From JANTGF01 sp963750735 (GTDB lineage: Bacteria > Bacteroidota > Bacteroidia > Bacteroidales > VadinHA17): DNA of 64,000 bases. The stretch covers positions 186,001 through 250,000 of the forward strand of contig CAVVRY010000019.1 of assembly GCA_963750735.1 (NCBI GenBank), written 5' to 3'. The notes beneath the pieces were generated by a model, which saw only the letters and a list, made by a program, of their open reading frames with translations, did not search any database and was not told the origin of the DNA. Of the stretch, positions 10,016 through 19,243 are shown in pieces. The number at the start of each line of letters is the position of its first letter. The stretch's first letter is position 1. Position numbers and translations under genes: made by a program.

Positions 10016-10657
10016 ATGAAAAATAAATCTGGTTTTTTGGTATTGGCAGTATTTGTGGTTTCTCTGTTTTTGAGTTCATTTTCTGCGATTAATTATAATG
10101 GAATTCCTGCTGAAGGAGAAGAATGGATTTCGTTATTTAATGGTAAAGATCTCACAGGATGGAAGATACACGGAACAGAAAAATGGTATGTTGATAAGGG
10201 GGAACTTGTTTGTGAAAGTGGTCCGGATAAGGAATATGGCTACCTCGCCACAGAAAAGAAATTCAAGGATTTTGAATTAAAACTGGAATTTAAACAAAGT
10301 GCAAATGGAAATAGTGGTGTATTCTTCAGGTCCTCATTGGATGGAACGAAAATCTCAGGTTGGCAGGTAGAGGTTGCCCCTCCAGGTCACGATACCGGAG
10401 GAATTTATGAATCCTATGGTAGGGGTTGGTTAGTTCAAATCCCTGATGAGATGGAAGATATACTTAAAATGGGTGAATGGAATAAGATGAAAATCCGGGT
10501 TGTTGGCGATCGGGTAATTACCTGGCTAAACGGAACTCAAATGGTTGATTTTTCTGACGAAAAAATTGGGGAAGCTTTTGGGGTTATAGCATTGCAAATC
10601 CATTCCGGAGGAGGAATAAAGGTTAATTGGAGAAATATAGTAGTCTCCGAGTTATAA
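10016..10657 (+). CDS. DUF1080 / 3-keto-disaccharide hydrolase-family secreted protein
   Basis: 213 residues with a type I signal peptide (residues 1-24, ending LSSFSA) and an intact DUF1080 domain: EEWISLFNGKDLTGWKIHG, ANGNSGVFFRSS, SGWQVEVAPP, GEWNKMKIRVVGDRVITWL, GIKVNWRNIVVSEL. It differs from its two paralogues: it has WQVEVAPPGHDTGGIYE where they have the GPEYQ motif, so it belongs to another subtype and may act on a different keto-sugar. It starts 95 bp after the first DUF1080 gene in the same direction. The product is likely periplasmic. Confidence 0.87.
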   Translation: MKNKSGFLVLAVFVVSLFLSSFSAINYNGIPAEGEEWISLFNGKDLTGWKIHGTEKWYVDKGELVCESGPDKEYGYLATEKKFKDFELKLEFKQSANGNSGVFFRSSLDGTKISGWQVEVAPPGHDTGGIYESYGRGWLVQIPDEMEDILKMGEWNKMKIRVVGDRVITWLNGTQMVDFSDEKIGEAFGVIALQIHSGGGIKVNWRNIVVSEL

Positions 10658-10724
10658 GCTATATTATTATTTTGTTAATTTCTGGGTTCGGTCCGTATCT
10701 TCTTACCATAACTATGCCTAAATC

Positions 10725-13361
10725 ATGAGAAAAACTAGAATTTCATTGTTTTCAATCTTCATTTTTTCATTTGGACTATTTCTGTTCTCTTCAATTGCAC
10801 AACAAACAGGTTTTACCACACCAGAAAAGTATTTCGGATTCAGACCAGGTGATGACAGGAAATTGTTCGATTATGAAGAGTTGATTGCCTATTTACAAAA
10901 ACTTGATGAGGAATCACCCAGATTAAAATTAGAGGAAATTGGGAAGTCCCCTATGGGGAAACCAATGTATATCGCATTTCTTTCAGCTGAGGAGAATATT
11001 GAAAACCTTGAGCAATTGCGAAAAATAAACCATGAATTGGCATTAAATCCTGATTTATCAAACACTGAAAGGGAGCAAATGTCAAATGAAGGACGTGTGT
11101 TTGTATTGGCAACCCTCTCAATGCACTCAGGTGAAGTAGGCCCCTCTCAATCAGCAGCACTTGTGGCACATGATTTGGCTTCAACTGATGATCAGGAAAA
11201 AGTAGATTGGCTTAAAGATGTAGTGTATATGATGGTGCCCTGCCATAACCCTGATGGTATGGACATGATTGTTCATAATTATAGAAAACATGTGGGTACT
11301 AAGTATGAAGGTGCTTCATTGCCCCGGGTTTATCATAAATATGTTGGCCATGATAATAATCGCGATTTTGTCATCCTTTCTCAGGAAGATTCAAAGGCCA
11401 TTGCAAAGGTTTATAATCAAACCTGGTTGCCACAGGTAATGGTTGAAAAACACCAGATGGGTTCTACCGGTACAAGGTATTTTGTACCACCAAATCACGA
11501 TCCTATTGCTCAAAATATTGATGCAGGAATGTGGACCTGGGTAGGAATATTTGGACAAAATATGTTCAATGATATGACAAATGAGGGTTTGGCAGGTGTT
11601 TCACAACATTATATTTTTGATAATTATTGGCCTGGATCAACAGAAACCTGTTTATGGAACAATGTGATTTCTTTCTTAACGGAATGTGCCAGTTCACGTG
11701 AGGCTACTCCCATTTACATTGAGTCTAATGAGTTGTCAGTGAGAGGTAAAGGTCTTTCGGAGTACAAAAAAAGCATAAATATGCCTTTGCCCTGGAAAGG
11801 CGGATGGTGGAGATTGGGAGATATTGTAAAATATGAGATTTCTTCCACAATGTCAATAATTAAAACAGCTTCCTTATACAAAGAGAAAATTCTCCTCTTT
11901 AGAAATGATATGTGTAGAAGGGAAATTGCAAAAGGCAATTCAGAACCTCCTTATTACTATATTATTCCAAGGAAACAGCATGATGTAAGTGAATTGGTGA
12001 ACCTTGTAAACCTAGTTAGAGATCATGGAATTCAAGTTTTTACACTTCAAAAAGATACTGAAATTGATCAACGAATGTTCAATGCAGGAGACTTTGTAAT
12101 TCCGTTGGCTCAACCCTATCGGGCTCTTATAAAGGAAATTATGGAAGCTCAGGAATATCCTGAGCGACATTATACACCTGGCGGGGATTTGATAATGCCC
12201 TATGATATAACTACATGGTCCTTACCATTGCATAGGCAGGTAAGAAGTTTCGAGATTAATCTTAAGGAAAAAGCTTTAGATGCTAATCTTAAAAGTTTGG
12301 AGAATGATCTGGATTACTCATTACCAATGCCAGAAACCTTTTTTGCCGCTGTTTACAATGTTAATGACAATGAAAGTTTTAAGGCAGCTTTCATGGCTAT
12401 GGAGAACGGAATGAAGGTTGACCGCTTAACAAAGGAATTGTTGGACGATGGGAAAATATTACCTAAAGGAAGTTTTGTAATTTATAATAATAGAAAAGCC
12501 AAGGCTGGATGGGATAAAATATTAGAAGAAATTAAAATTAGCCCACTTATTATTAAAGAGGAGAGGCCATTGGAATCAGTTCTTCTTAAAACACCAAGGA
12601 TTGCTCTGGTAGAAACATTTTTCCATGATATGGATGCTGGCTGGGCTCGTTATGTTTTCGATTATTACCATATCAATTTTACTATACTTAATCCAGGAGA
12701 TATTCCTAAAACTGACCTTAAAGAGAAGTTTGATATTGTAATTTTTGCAGATGATGGGAAATCTCAGTTAATGACAGGAAAGTCAGGATCAAGTGGTTCA
12801 TACAATATGAGTAGCTATCATCCTGATTATACCGTAGGTATGGGTAAAGATGGGTTGGAAAAAATCTTGTTATTCATTGAGAATGGAGGGCTAGTTCTTT
12901 CATGGGGCAGGTCCACAGAATTATTTGAAGGTTTACATAAAATTAAAAATGGTGATAAAGAGGAGGAGTTCCAATTGCCTTTTAGAAATATTTCAGGAAA
13001 TCTTCAGAAAGAGGGGCTTCTGGTAGCAGGTTCTTTATTAAAGATCGAGCTGTTAAAAGATCATCCTCTTACACAGGGTCTACCTGAAGAGATAGGAATC
13101 TTTTCCAGGGGGCGTCCTGTATTTGCAACTTCTATACCGCGTTTTGACATGGATCGTAGGGTAATTGGTAAATATGTAGATAAGGATGTACTTATGAGTG
13201 GATATATTGCAAAACCTGAAAAAATTGCCGATAAAAGTGCGCTGGTTTGGATTAAAAAAGGAAAAGGGCAGTTAGTCCTTTATGGATTTAGTCCTCAATT
13301 CAGATCATCAACACAGGCCTCTTTCAAATTGTTGTTTAATGCTTTATTTTTGAACCAATAA
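10725..13361 (+). CDS. Secreted M14-family zinc carboxypeptidase-like protein
   Basis: 878 residues with an N-terminal signal peptide (about 1-25, ending SSIAQQ). The M14 zinc site is visible as HSGE (H134, E137), followed by HNPDGMD (near 174), NRDF and KHQMGSTGTRY (near 243). The C-terminal ~250 residues (from TPRIALVETFFHDMDAG) resemble the glutamine-amidotransferase-like domain common in large Bacteroidota M14 proteins. It probably trims peptides in the periplasm or outside the cell. It begins 67 bp after a DUF1080 gene and precedes doxX by 37 bp; a peptidase among sugar genes suggests uptake of glycopeptide or mixed polymers, but this is inference. Confidence 0.85.
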   Translation: MRKTRISLFSIFIFSFGLFLFSSIAQQTGFTTPEKYFGFRPGDDRKLFDYEELIAYLQKLDEESPRLKLEEIGKSPMGKPMYIAFLSAEENIENLEQLRKINHELALNPDLSNTEREQMSNEGRVFVLATLSMHSGEVGPSQSAALVAHDLASTDDQEKVDWLKDVVYMMVPCHNPDGMDMIVHNYRKHVGTKYEGASLPRVYHKYVGHDNNRDFVILSQEDSKAIAKVYNQTWLPQVMVEKHQMGSTGTRYFVPPNHDPIAQNIDAGMWTWVGIFGQNMFNDMTNEGLAGVSQHYIFDNYWPGSTETCLWNNVISFLTECASSREATPIYIESNELSVRGKGLSEYKKSINMPLPWKGGWWRLGDIVKYEISSTMSIIKTASLYKEKILLFRNDMCRREIAKGNSEPPYYYIIPRKQHDVSELVNLVNLVRDHGIQVFTLQKDTEIDQRMFNAGDFVIPLAQPYRALIKEIMEAQEYPERHYTPGGDLIMPYDITTWSLPLHRQVRSFEINLKEKALDANLKSLENDLDYSLPMPETFFAAVYNVNDNESFKAAFMAMENGMKVDRLTKELLDDGKILPKGSFVIYNNRKAKAGWDKILEEIKISPLIIKEERPLESVLLKTPRIALVETFFHDMDAGWARYVFDYYHINFTILNPGDIPKTDLKEKFDIVIFADDGKSQLMTGKSGSSGSYNMSSYHPDYTVGMGKDGLEKILLFIENGGLVLSWGRSTELFEGLHKIKNGDKEEEFQLPFRNISGNLQKEGLLVAGSLLKIELLKDHPLTQGLPEEIGIFSRGRPVFATSIPRFDMDRRVIGKYVDKDVLMSGYIAKPEKIADKSALVWIKKGKGQLVLYGFSPQFRSSTQASFKLLFNALFLNQ

Positions 13362-13398
13362 CAGTAAACATATAAATTGATAAATAAGGAAAACTAAA

Positions 13399-13884
13399 AT
13401 GAAAAAAGTAGAATTAAATTATTCAAGATGCCAATTAACTCTTCTAGTAACTTTGAGAGTATTAATTGGCTGGCATTTTTTATACGAAGGAGTGGCAAAA
13501 TTGAGTAATCCTAATTGGTCATCTGTAGGATTTCTTCTTGATTCAAAATGGATTTTTTCTGGGTTATTTCAAAATATGGCAAGCAATCCTTCCGTTTTAA
13601 ATACGGTTGATTTTTTGAATATGTGGGGCTTAGTGGCTATAGGTTTGGGACTATTACTTGGATTTTTAACAAGGCCGGCAATTATTGGAGGTATAATACT
13701 TTTAACGTTTTATTACATATCACACCCTCCTTTTGTTGGTATTACCTATGCTATGCCTTCTGAAGGATCCTATTTATGGGTAAATAAGAACCTGATTGAG
13801 TTATTTGCACTTGCGGTTTTATATGTTTTCCCAACCAGCCGCATAATAGGAATTGACAGATTTCTATTCAAGAAGTCAGATTGA
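13399..13884 (+). CDS. DoxX-family membrane protein
   Basis: 161 residues with four hydrophobic helices. The first contains LRVLIGWHFLYEGVAKL, typical of DoxX/TQO small-subunit-like proteins, and later comes GLVAIGLGLLLGFLTRPA. Members are linked to quinone or redox processes at the inner membrane. It lies 55 bp before a Tat-exported Gfo/Idh/MocA oxidoreductase, an arrangement that hints at a redox partnership, although no biochemical role can be read from sequence. Confidence 0.8.
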   Translation: MKKVELNYSRCQLTLLVTLRVLIGWHFLYEGVAKLSNPNWSSVGFLLDSKWIFSGLFQNMASNPSVLNTVDFLNMWGLVAIGLGLLLGFLTRPAIIGGIILLTFYYISHPPFVGITYAMPSEGSYLWVNKNLIELFALAVLYVFPTSRIIGIDRFLFKKSD

Positions 13885-13939
13885 TATTGATTGAATTTTA
13901 TGAACTTTCAGAATTTAAAAAGGTCAAAAAAGGAAGAAA

Positions 13940-15511
13940 ATGGAAAACGAAAATAAAAAAGACGCAAAACAAGGCAAAACGACAAGAAGAGACGTTCTAA
14001 AGAGTCTGGCCACCGTTCCTGTAGTAGGTGCATTTGCTTATGGGTACTACAAGAAAAAGAAATATGATCAAATGCTAAATACCAGGATTGCTAAGGAACT
14101 TGGCATGGATACTGAGACTCCACCTGTTGCTGATCCTATATCGCCTGACTCAAAGCAGATAAGGTTAGGAATTATTGGTTTTGGCATTAGGGGAACTCAA
14201 CTAATGAGAGCTGCAGGGTTCGTTCACCCAGAATGGATTGATAACGTAAGAGAAGCTGGTGAAAAAAATTCAGCAAATAAAAGATACGTTGAATATTTGG
14301 CCCAGGAAAACCTGAATGTTGTTGTAAATGGAGTTTGTGATATATTTGATGTGTATGCTGAAAAAGCTCTTGCTGCGGCTGCCAATATTGAAAGAAATGG
14401 AACTGATTCTAAACCACAGCATCAGGTTAAGAGGTATAGTAATTATAAGGAATTGATTGCCGCAGATGATATTGATGCTATAATAATTGCATCACCTGAT
14501 CATTGGCATGGACCTATGACAATTGAAGCTGCCAGGCATGGAAAACATGTGTACTGTGAAAAACCTATGACATGGACGGTTCCGGAAACCTATGTAGTAC
14601 GAGAGGAAATCAAAAAGAATAATATAGTATTTCAGCTTGGGCACCAGGGGCGGCAGACTGAAAGTTACAATAAAGCAAAAGAAGCCATTCAAAAAAATCT
14701 GTTAGGAAAGATTTCATTAATTGAAGTTACTACAAACCGAAATACTCCAAATGGTGCATGGGTGTATCCTATTAATCCAAAAGCCAGTCCTCAGAATATT
14801 GACTGGGAACAGTTTATTGGCCAGGCGCCATGGCACGATTTTAGCCTTGAGAGATTCTTTAGGTGGAGATGTTGGTGGGATTACAGCACTGGCTTATCTG
14901 GTGATTTGCTTACACATGAATTTGATGCTATGAACCAAATTCTGGATCTTGGAATTCCTAAATATGCAACTTCATCAGGCGGAGTGTATTTCTTTAAAGA
15001 TGGTCGGACTGTACCAGATGTTCTGCAAACTACTTTTGAATATCCAAACCACGATCTGACTATGTTGTATAGTGCTTCACTGGCAAGTAGTAAGAACAGG
15101 GGTAAGGTAATAATGGGCCATGATGCTAGCATGGAAATTGGCCAGACTTTAACAATTATGCCCGATAGGGACTCCACCAGATATGAAAAGAAGATTGAGG
15201 AGAAAATAATTGATCCTTCACGACCAATATATTCATATATACCAGGAAGGAAAAATGTTGATGCAGTAACCTCAGCCACAGAGCAATATTTTGCTGGCAG
15301 AGGCTTATTGTATACTTACCGAAATGGAAGAAGAGTTGATACAACTCACCTTCATATCAGAGAATGGTTGGAGGTAATAAGAAATGGAGGTGAAACCAGT
15401 TGTAATATTGACCAGGGTTTTGAAGAGGCCATGACTGCACATATGGGTACGATTGCCTACAAAGAGGGTAGGAGAGTTGAATGGGATCCTGACAACGAGG
15501 AAATTATTTAA
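13940..15511 (+). CDS. Tat-exported Gfo/Idh/MocA-family oxidoreductase
   Basis: 523 residues. The N-terminus has a twin-arginine motif (TTRRDVLKSL) followed by a hydrophobic segment, so the folded NAD(P)-binding enzyme is probably exported to the periplasm. The Rossmann motif is RLGIIGFGIRGTQL, followed by the cofactor/sugar motif HVYCEKPMTW. The C-terminal Gfo/Idh/MocA substrate domain contains WRCWWDYSTGLSGDLLTHE. Family members oxidise or reduce sugars, often at C3. Context with DUF1080 proteins supports a 3-keto-sugar step. A strong terminator follows 10 bp after the stop. Confidence 0.88.
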   Translation: MENENKKDAKQGKTTRRDVLKSLATVPVVGAFAYGYYKKKKYDQMLNTRIAKELGMDTETPPVADPISPDSKQIRLGIIGFGIRGTQLMRAAGFVHPEWIDNVREAGEKNSANKRYVEYLAQENLNVVVNGVCDIFDVYAEKALAAAANIERNGTDSKPQHQVKRYSNYKELIAADDIDAIIIASPDHWHGPMTIEAARHGKHVYCEKPMTWTVPETYVVREEIKKNNIVFQLGHQGRQTESYNKAKEAIQKNLLGKISLIEVTTNRNTPNGAWVYPINPKASPQNIDWEQFIGQAPWHDFSLERFFRWRCWWDYSTGLSGDLLTHEFDAMNQILDLGIPKYATSSGGVYFFKDGRTVPDVLQTTFEYPNHDLTMLYSASLASSKNRGKVIMGHDASMEIGQTLTIMPDRDSTRYEKKIEEKIIDPSRPIYSYIPGRKNVDAVTSATEQYFAGRGLLYTYRNGRRVDTTHLHIREWLEVIRNGGETSCNIDQGFEEAMTAHMGTIAYKEGRRVEWDPDNEEII

Positions 15512-15521
15512 GAAAATAAAA

Positions 15522-15541
15522 ACGGCAGGTTAACCTGCCGT
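15522..15541 (+). terminator. Rho-independent terminator after the first Gfo/Idh/MocA gene
   Basis: Perfect 20-bp palindrome ACGGCAGGTTAACCTGCCGT followed by a T run (15541-15546) and preceded by an A run, so it could act for both converging genes (the oxidoreductase and pckA). Confidence 0.85.
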
Positions 15542-15585
15542 TTTTTATTTCGCTAATTTTTACTTCAAAGGGTTATTGATGGGTA

Positions 15586-17214
15586 TTAAACAATAGGGCC
15601 AGCACCCAATATTCCTTTTGTAACAAATTCCTTATATTGTTGAAAATTTTCAGTAAACATTTTGGCAAGTTCTTTGGCTTTCTTGTCATAATCCGACTTA
15701 TCCTTCCACGTATCTCTTGGCATCAAGATTTCTGTAGGTACATCAGGGCATGATTTCGGTACCTGAAGTCCGAAAATTGGATCTGTTTCAAATTCAATAT
15801 CATCCAGTTTACCATCCAGTGCAGCATTTAGTAAAGCACGGGTATACTTAATTGAAATTCTTTCGCCAACACCATAAGGCCCTCCGGTCCAGCCGGTATT
15901 TACAAGCCAGACTTCGGTATTATGCTCCTCTAGTTTTTTACCAAGGAGTTTTGCATAAACACTTGGATGCTGAGGCATAAATGGAGCCCCAAAACAGGTG
16001 CTAAAAGTAGCCTGTGGTTCAGTAATCCCACGCTCCGTACCTGCAACCTTTGCTGTGTATCCCAAAAGGAAATGGTACATTGCCTGATCAGGAGTTAATT
16101 TTGATAAAGGTGGCAATACTCCAAAAGCATCGGCGGTAAGGAAAATTACATTATTCGGATGACCACCATGACCTTCTTTTACTATATTATCTAAATGAGT
16201 AATAGGATAGGAGGCTCTTGTGTTCTCAGTAAAAGAAGCATCGTTAAGATTAGGCTTCCTGGAGTATGAATCTATTGCAACATTTTCCAGAATTGTGCCA
16301 AACCTTCTTGTGGTTGCATAAATAGCCGGTTCAGCTTCTTCTGAGAGCCTTATTACTTTAGCATAACAGCCTCCTTCAAAATTAAAAACACCTTCACTTG
16401 CCCATCCGTGTTCATCATCTCCAATAAGTGATCTTTCAGAATCAGCAGAAAGAGTAGTTTTTCCAGTACCAGATAGCCCGAAAAATAATGCCGTATCACC
16501 CTTTTTACCAATGTTTGCAGAGCAATGCATAGGCAATATATTTTTATCCGGAAGCAAGAAATTCATAAGTGTAAATGCAGATTTCTTAATTTCTCCAGCA
16601 TAACTTGTTCCTCCAATAAGAATTAATTTTTGAGAATAGTTAACTAGGATAAAAGCCTCAGAGTTGGTTCCATCAAGCTCAGGAACTGCATGAAACTTAG
16701 GTAAATCAATAATAGTATATGCAGGAATATGATTTTTCAACTCTTCCTGGTCTGTAATTCTAACGAACATGTTCCTCACAAATAATGAATGCCATGCATA
16801 TTCGGTGATTACACGCAGAGGTAATCTGTTATTGGGATCAGTGCCAATATAAACATCTTGAACAAATACATCATCTCCTTGTAAATATGCTTGCATTCTG
16901 TGCCAAAGACTGGCAAACCTAGATTCCTCAAAAGGTCTGTTAACAGAACCCCACCAGATCTTATCTTCTGAACTTTTTTCTTTAACAATAAATTTGTCAT
17001 TAGGTGATCTCCCTGTGTATGATCCAGTCCGAACCACAACTGGACCTAAATGAGATAATAATCCTTCTCTTCTTTGAATTATTTGCTCGTATAACCCAGC
17101 TGCTGTTAGGTTCCAGTAGATATTGTTCAGATTTTTCAATTTCAAATATTCAAGGCCGTACTGTCCCTCAAGAGCCCTGATCTGTCCTGGTCCTTGCTGT
17201 GTAAAATTTTCCAT
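15586..17214 (-). CDS. pckA: Phosphoenolpyruvate carboxykinase (ATP)
   Basis: Converts oxaloacetate and ATP to phosphoenolpyruvate, the entry step of gluconeogenesis in the cytoplasm (in some anaerobes it runs in reverse). Motifs: RTGSYTGRSPNDKFIV near the N-terminus, LIGGTSYAGEIKKS, the kinase loop FFGLSGTGKTTLS, and the metal-binding IGDDEHGW. I choose the ATG at 17214 (MENFTQQGPG...), which gives 542 residues and matches the family; the frame is open to an ATG at 17277, but that adds an unlikely 21-residue AT-rich leader. Its position inside a sugar-degradation region is consistent with gluconeogenic or anaplerotic use, although adjacency alone proves nothing. Confidence 0.95.
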   Translation of the reverse strand: MENFTQQGPGQIRALEGQYGLEYLKLKNLNNIYWNLTAAGLYEQIIQRREGLLSHLGPVVVRTGSYTGRSPNDKFIVKEKSSEDKIWWGSVNRPFEESRFASLWHRMQAYLQGDDVFVQDVYIGTDPNNRLPLRVITEYAWHSLFVRNMFVRITDQEELKNHIPAYTIIDLPKFHAVPELDGTNSEAFILVNYSQKLILIGGTSYAGEIKKSAFTLMNFLLPDKNILPMHCSANIGKKGDTALFFGLSGTGKTTLSADSERSLIGDDEHGWASEGVFNFEGGCYAKVIRLSEEAEPAIYATTRRFGTILENVAIDSYSRKPNLNDASFTENTRASYPITHLDNIVKEGHGGHPNNVIFLTADAFGVLPPLSKLTPDQAMYHFLLGYTAKVAGTERGITEPQATFSTCFGAPFMPQHPSVYAKLLGKKLEEHNTEVWLVNTGWTGGPYGVGERISIKYTRALLNAALDGKLDDIEFETDPIFGLQVPKSCPDVPTEILMPRDTWKDKSDYDKKAKELAKMFTENFQQYKEFVTKGILGAGPIV

Positions 17215-17262
17215 AATTAAGTTGTTATTTTTATTTAGATTATTTTTCGAAAATACTAAAAA

Positions 17263-17276
17263 TATGTTTAAAAACA
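17263..17276. promoter_or_regulatory. Palindrome upstream of pckA, possible operator
   Basis: ATGTTTAAAAACAT, a 6-bp inverted repeat around AA, lies 48 bp upstream of the pckA start in the 345-bp divergent spacer before the sugar isomerase gene. AT-rich palindromes arise by chance, so this is only a candidate regulator site. Confidence 0.3.
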
Positions 17277-17559
17277 TGTGGATTAATCTACTTTTTTAAT
17301 AAAAGTAAGGATGGATTAGCAAGCTTCAAAAAGGTGAAAATATTATTAGGTAAATGATTATTGTTGCATTGGAAATGTTGTCTGGCAAACTAAGACTGAT
17401 TCAGTTATAATCATTACATCAATTAGTTAATTATTTTTCGTTTTATATTTTGAACCATTGAATTTCTGAAAATCAACGATGTTTTTTATACATAATAGCT
17501 GAAAAATTCTTAATATTACAATTGTATTCCTTATAGTATAATTCAAATACAAAATCATT

Positions 17560-18402
17560 ATGACAAAGCGTAGAGATTTTATTAAAACTTCTTCAATTAT
17601 GGCAGCTGGTAGTATGGTTCTTCCTTTGAGTTCATTTGCTGACTCGAAAAGTGCCCCTTATGGGTTAATTCTTTATACTGTTAGAGATGAGATGCAAAAT
17701 GATCCGATGGGAACGCTGGAAAAAGTCGCATCCATTGGGTATGAGGTTGTGGAAGCTGCAGGCTATTCTAACAGGCAGTTTTATGGTATGAAACCTGCAA
17801 AATTTAAGGAAGCAGTTGAATCTTTTGGAATGAAACTTTTGAGTAGTCATAATGGTGTTACAGAAGACAATGTAGAGGAAATAGCGGAAGATGCAGCCGA
17901 AGCTGGTCTAAAATATGTAATAAAACCCTCAATGGCACATGATAGCCTTGATGATTTCAAAAGAGGTGCAGAAGATTTTAACAAATTTGGAGAAATATTC
18001 AACCAATCCGGGATTCGATTTGGTTATCATAATCATGCATTTGAATTTGAGAAAATCGATGATATGATTCCATATGATATTCTCCTGCAGGAAACAGATC
18101 CTACATTGGTTACCATGGAACTTGATTTGTATTGGATTACTAAAGGTGGACATGATCCATGGGAATACTTTGAGAAGTTTCCGGGCAGGTTTGAAATCTG
18201 GCATGTTAAAGACATGAAGGAAACCGGAAAGCAATACGAAACAGAGATTGGCAATGGTATTATTGATTTCAAAAAAATATTCTTCATGAAAAAATTAGCA
18301 GGGATGAAGAACTATTTTGTTGAGGAGGATAATTGCCGTGATTTCCCAACTTTTGAAAGTATTCAGATAAGTCTGGACTATATTAAGAAAATGAAGTTTT
18401 AG
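17560..18402 (+). CDS. Tat-exported sugar phosphate isomerase/epimerase-like protein (xylose isomerase-like TIM barrel)
   Basis: 280 residues. A twin-arginine signal (KRRDFIKTSS, hydrophobic to about residue 27) precedes an AP_endonuc_2/xylose-isomerase-like TIM barrel. Landmarks: ASIGYEVVEAAGY, SSHNGV, FGYHNHAFEF and MELDLYWITKGG, with IWHVKDM near the C-terminus; the His, Glu and Asp residues in these segments are the usual divalent-metal ligands. Relatives isomerise or epimerise keto-sugars, and some act on 3-keto-glycosides. Export with the two Gfo/Idh/MocA enzymes argues for a shared periplasmic pathway. Confidence 0.82.
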   Translation: MTKRRDFIKTSSIMAAGSMVLPLSSFADSKSAPYGLILYTVRDEMQNDPMGTLEKVASIGYEVVEAAGYSNRQFYGMKPAKFKEAVESFGMKLLSSHNGVTEDNVEEIAEDAAEAGLKYVIKPSMAHDSLDDFKRGAEDFNKFGEIFNQSGIRFGYHNHAFEFEKIDDMIPYDILLQETDPTLVTMELDLYWITKGGHDPWEYFEKFPGRFEIWHVKDMKETGKQYETEIGNGIIDFKKIFFMKKLAGMKNYFVEEDNCRDFPTFESIQISLDYIKKMKF

Positions 18403-18465
18403 AAGCTTAAGATATTTTTTGCCTCTGCTATCTTCTTGCTGCTTTTAATAAAACTGCCTAACAGG

Positions 18466-18963
18466 TTAACGACCAGATTTTCTGGTTACTATTTGAATTG
18501 GTAAATCCAGTTTTTGACTGAAATTTTCAGCTTCCTGCTTAGCGATTTCTATTGTTTCGCAATGCATAATTGGAATATCTTTCTTTTTGGTCTGTCCTGC
18601 CAGGCTGATCCTATATCCTTTCTTTTTTATGTCAGTTTGGCGATTGCTTCTACTGAAAGTTGAATAGCTAATATTTGATTTAAAAAGTTTAATTGCTGAA
18701 AAATTATCCAGTGCAACCCATTTTCCTGATTCGAATAATCCGAAATGGCTGAAGTAGTGCTTGACTTTTTTCTCTTCCGTATCAATTCTGGTTCCTGAAG
18801 AAGAAAATGCTGTATAAGCCCCAATAATTATTAGAAAGATAGCCTCAAGGTAAAAAAATGAGCTAATTACACCAACTGCAATTAAAACATAACCGGAAAA
18901 GACACCTGAGGGGCCAAATATTTTATCAATTTTATTGTTAATTATCATGTTCTTTTTTCGCAA
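18466..18963 (-). CDS. Hypothetical membrane protein with two N-terminal helices and a PH-like tail
   Basis: 165 residues. Two hydrophobic helices (about residues 18-52) are followed by a soluble beta-rich domain (TRIDTEEKKVKHYFSHFG...GKWVALDNFSAIKLFK), a pattern seen in small bacterial membrane proteins with PH-like domains. No catalytic motif is seen. It converges with the sugar isomerase gene and is probably monocistronic. Function unknown. Confidence 0.65.
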   Translation of the reverse strand: MRKKNMIINNKIDKIFGPSGVFSGYVLIAVGVISSFFYLEAIFLIIIGAYTAFSSSGTRIDTEEKKVKHYFSHFGLFESGKWVALDNFSAIKLFKSNISYSTFSRSNRQTDIKKKGYRISLAGQTKKKDIPIMHCETIEIAKQEAENFSQKLDLPIQIVTRKSGR

Positions 18964-19243
18964 AAGAGTTAATTTCTTAATTCATCTAAATTACAGTCAA
19001 TAATGCTATATTTTCCTGATATTCATCATTTATAATAATTTAGGGCAATAATAAATCAATATATGATAGGTCCTTTAACTTTTGCAAGTTTTCAATAATC
19101 TGAAAGAATTGCTTGGCGGGGGGAGTAGGATATTAATAATTGTGAAAATATCAATTTTTAAAAATAAAAAATTAACTATATTAGAAGTCCCATTTTTAAT
19201 GGAAAATTATTCAGAACCAAACATATCTTAAATTCAAACTATT

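Noticed and set aside
17215..17277. Longer pckA start with 21 extra residues
   Set aside because: The added AT-rich Asn/Lys segment is not found at PEPCK N-termini, and the internal ATG matches the family.
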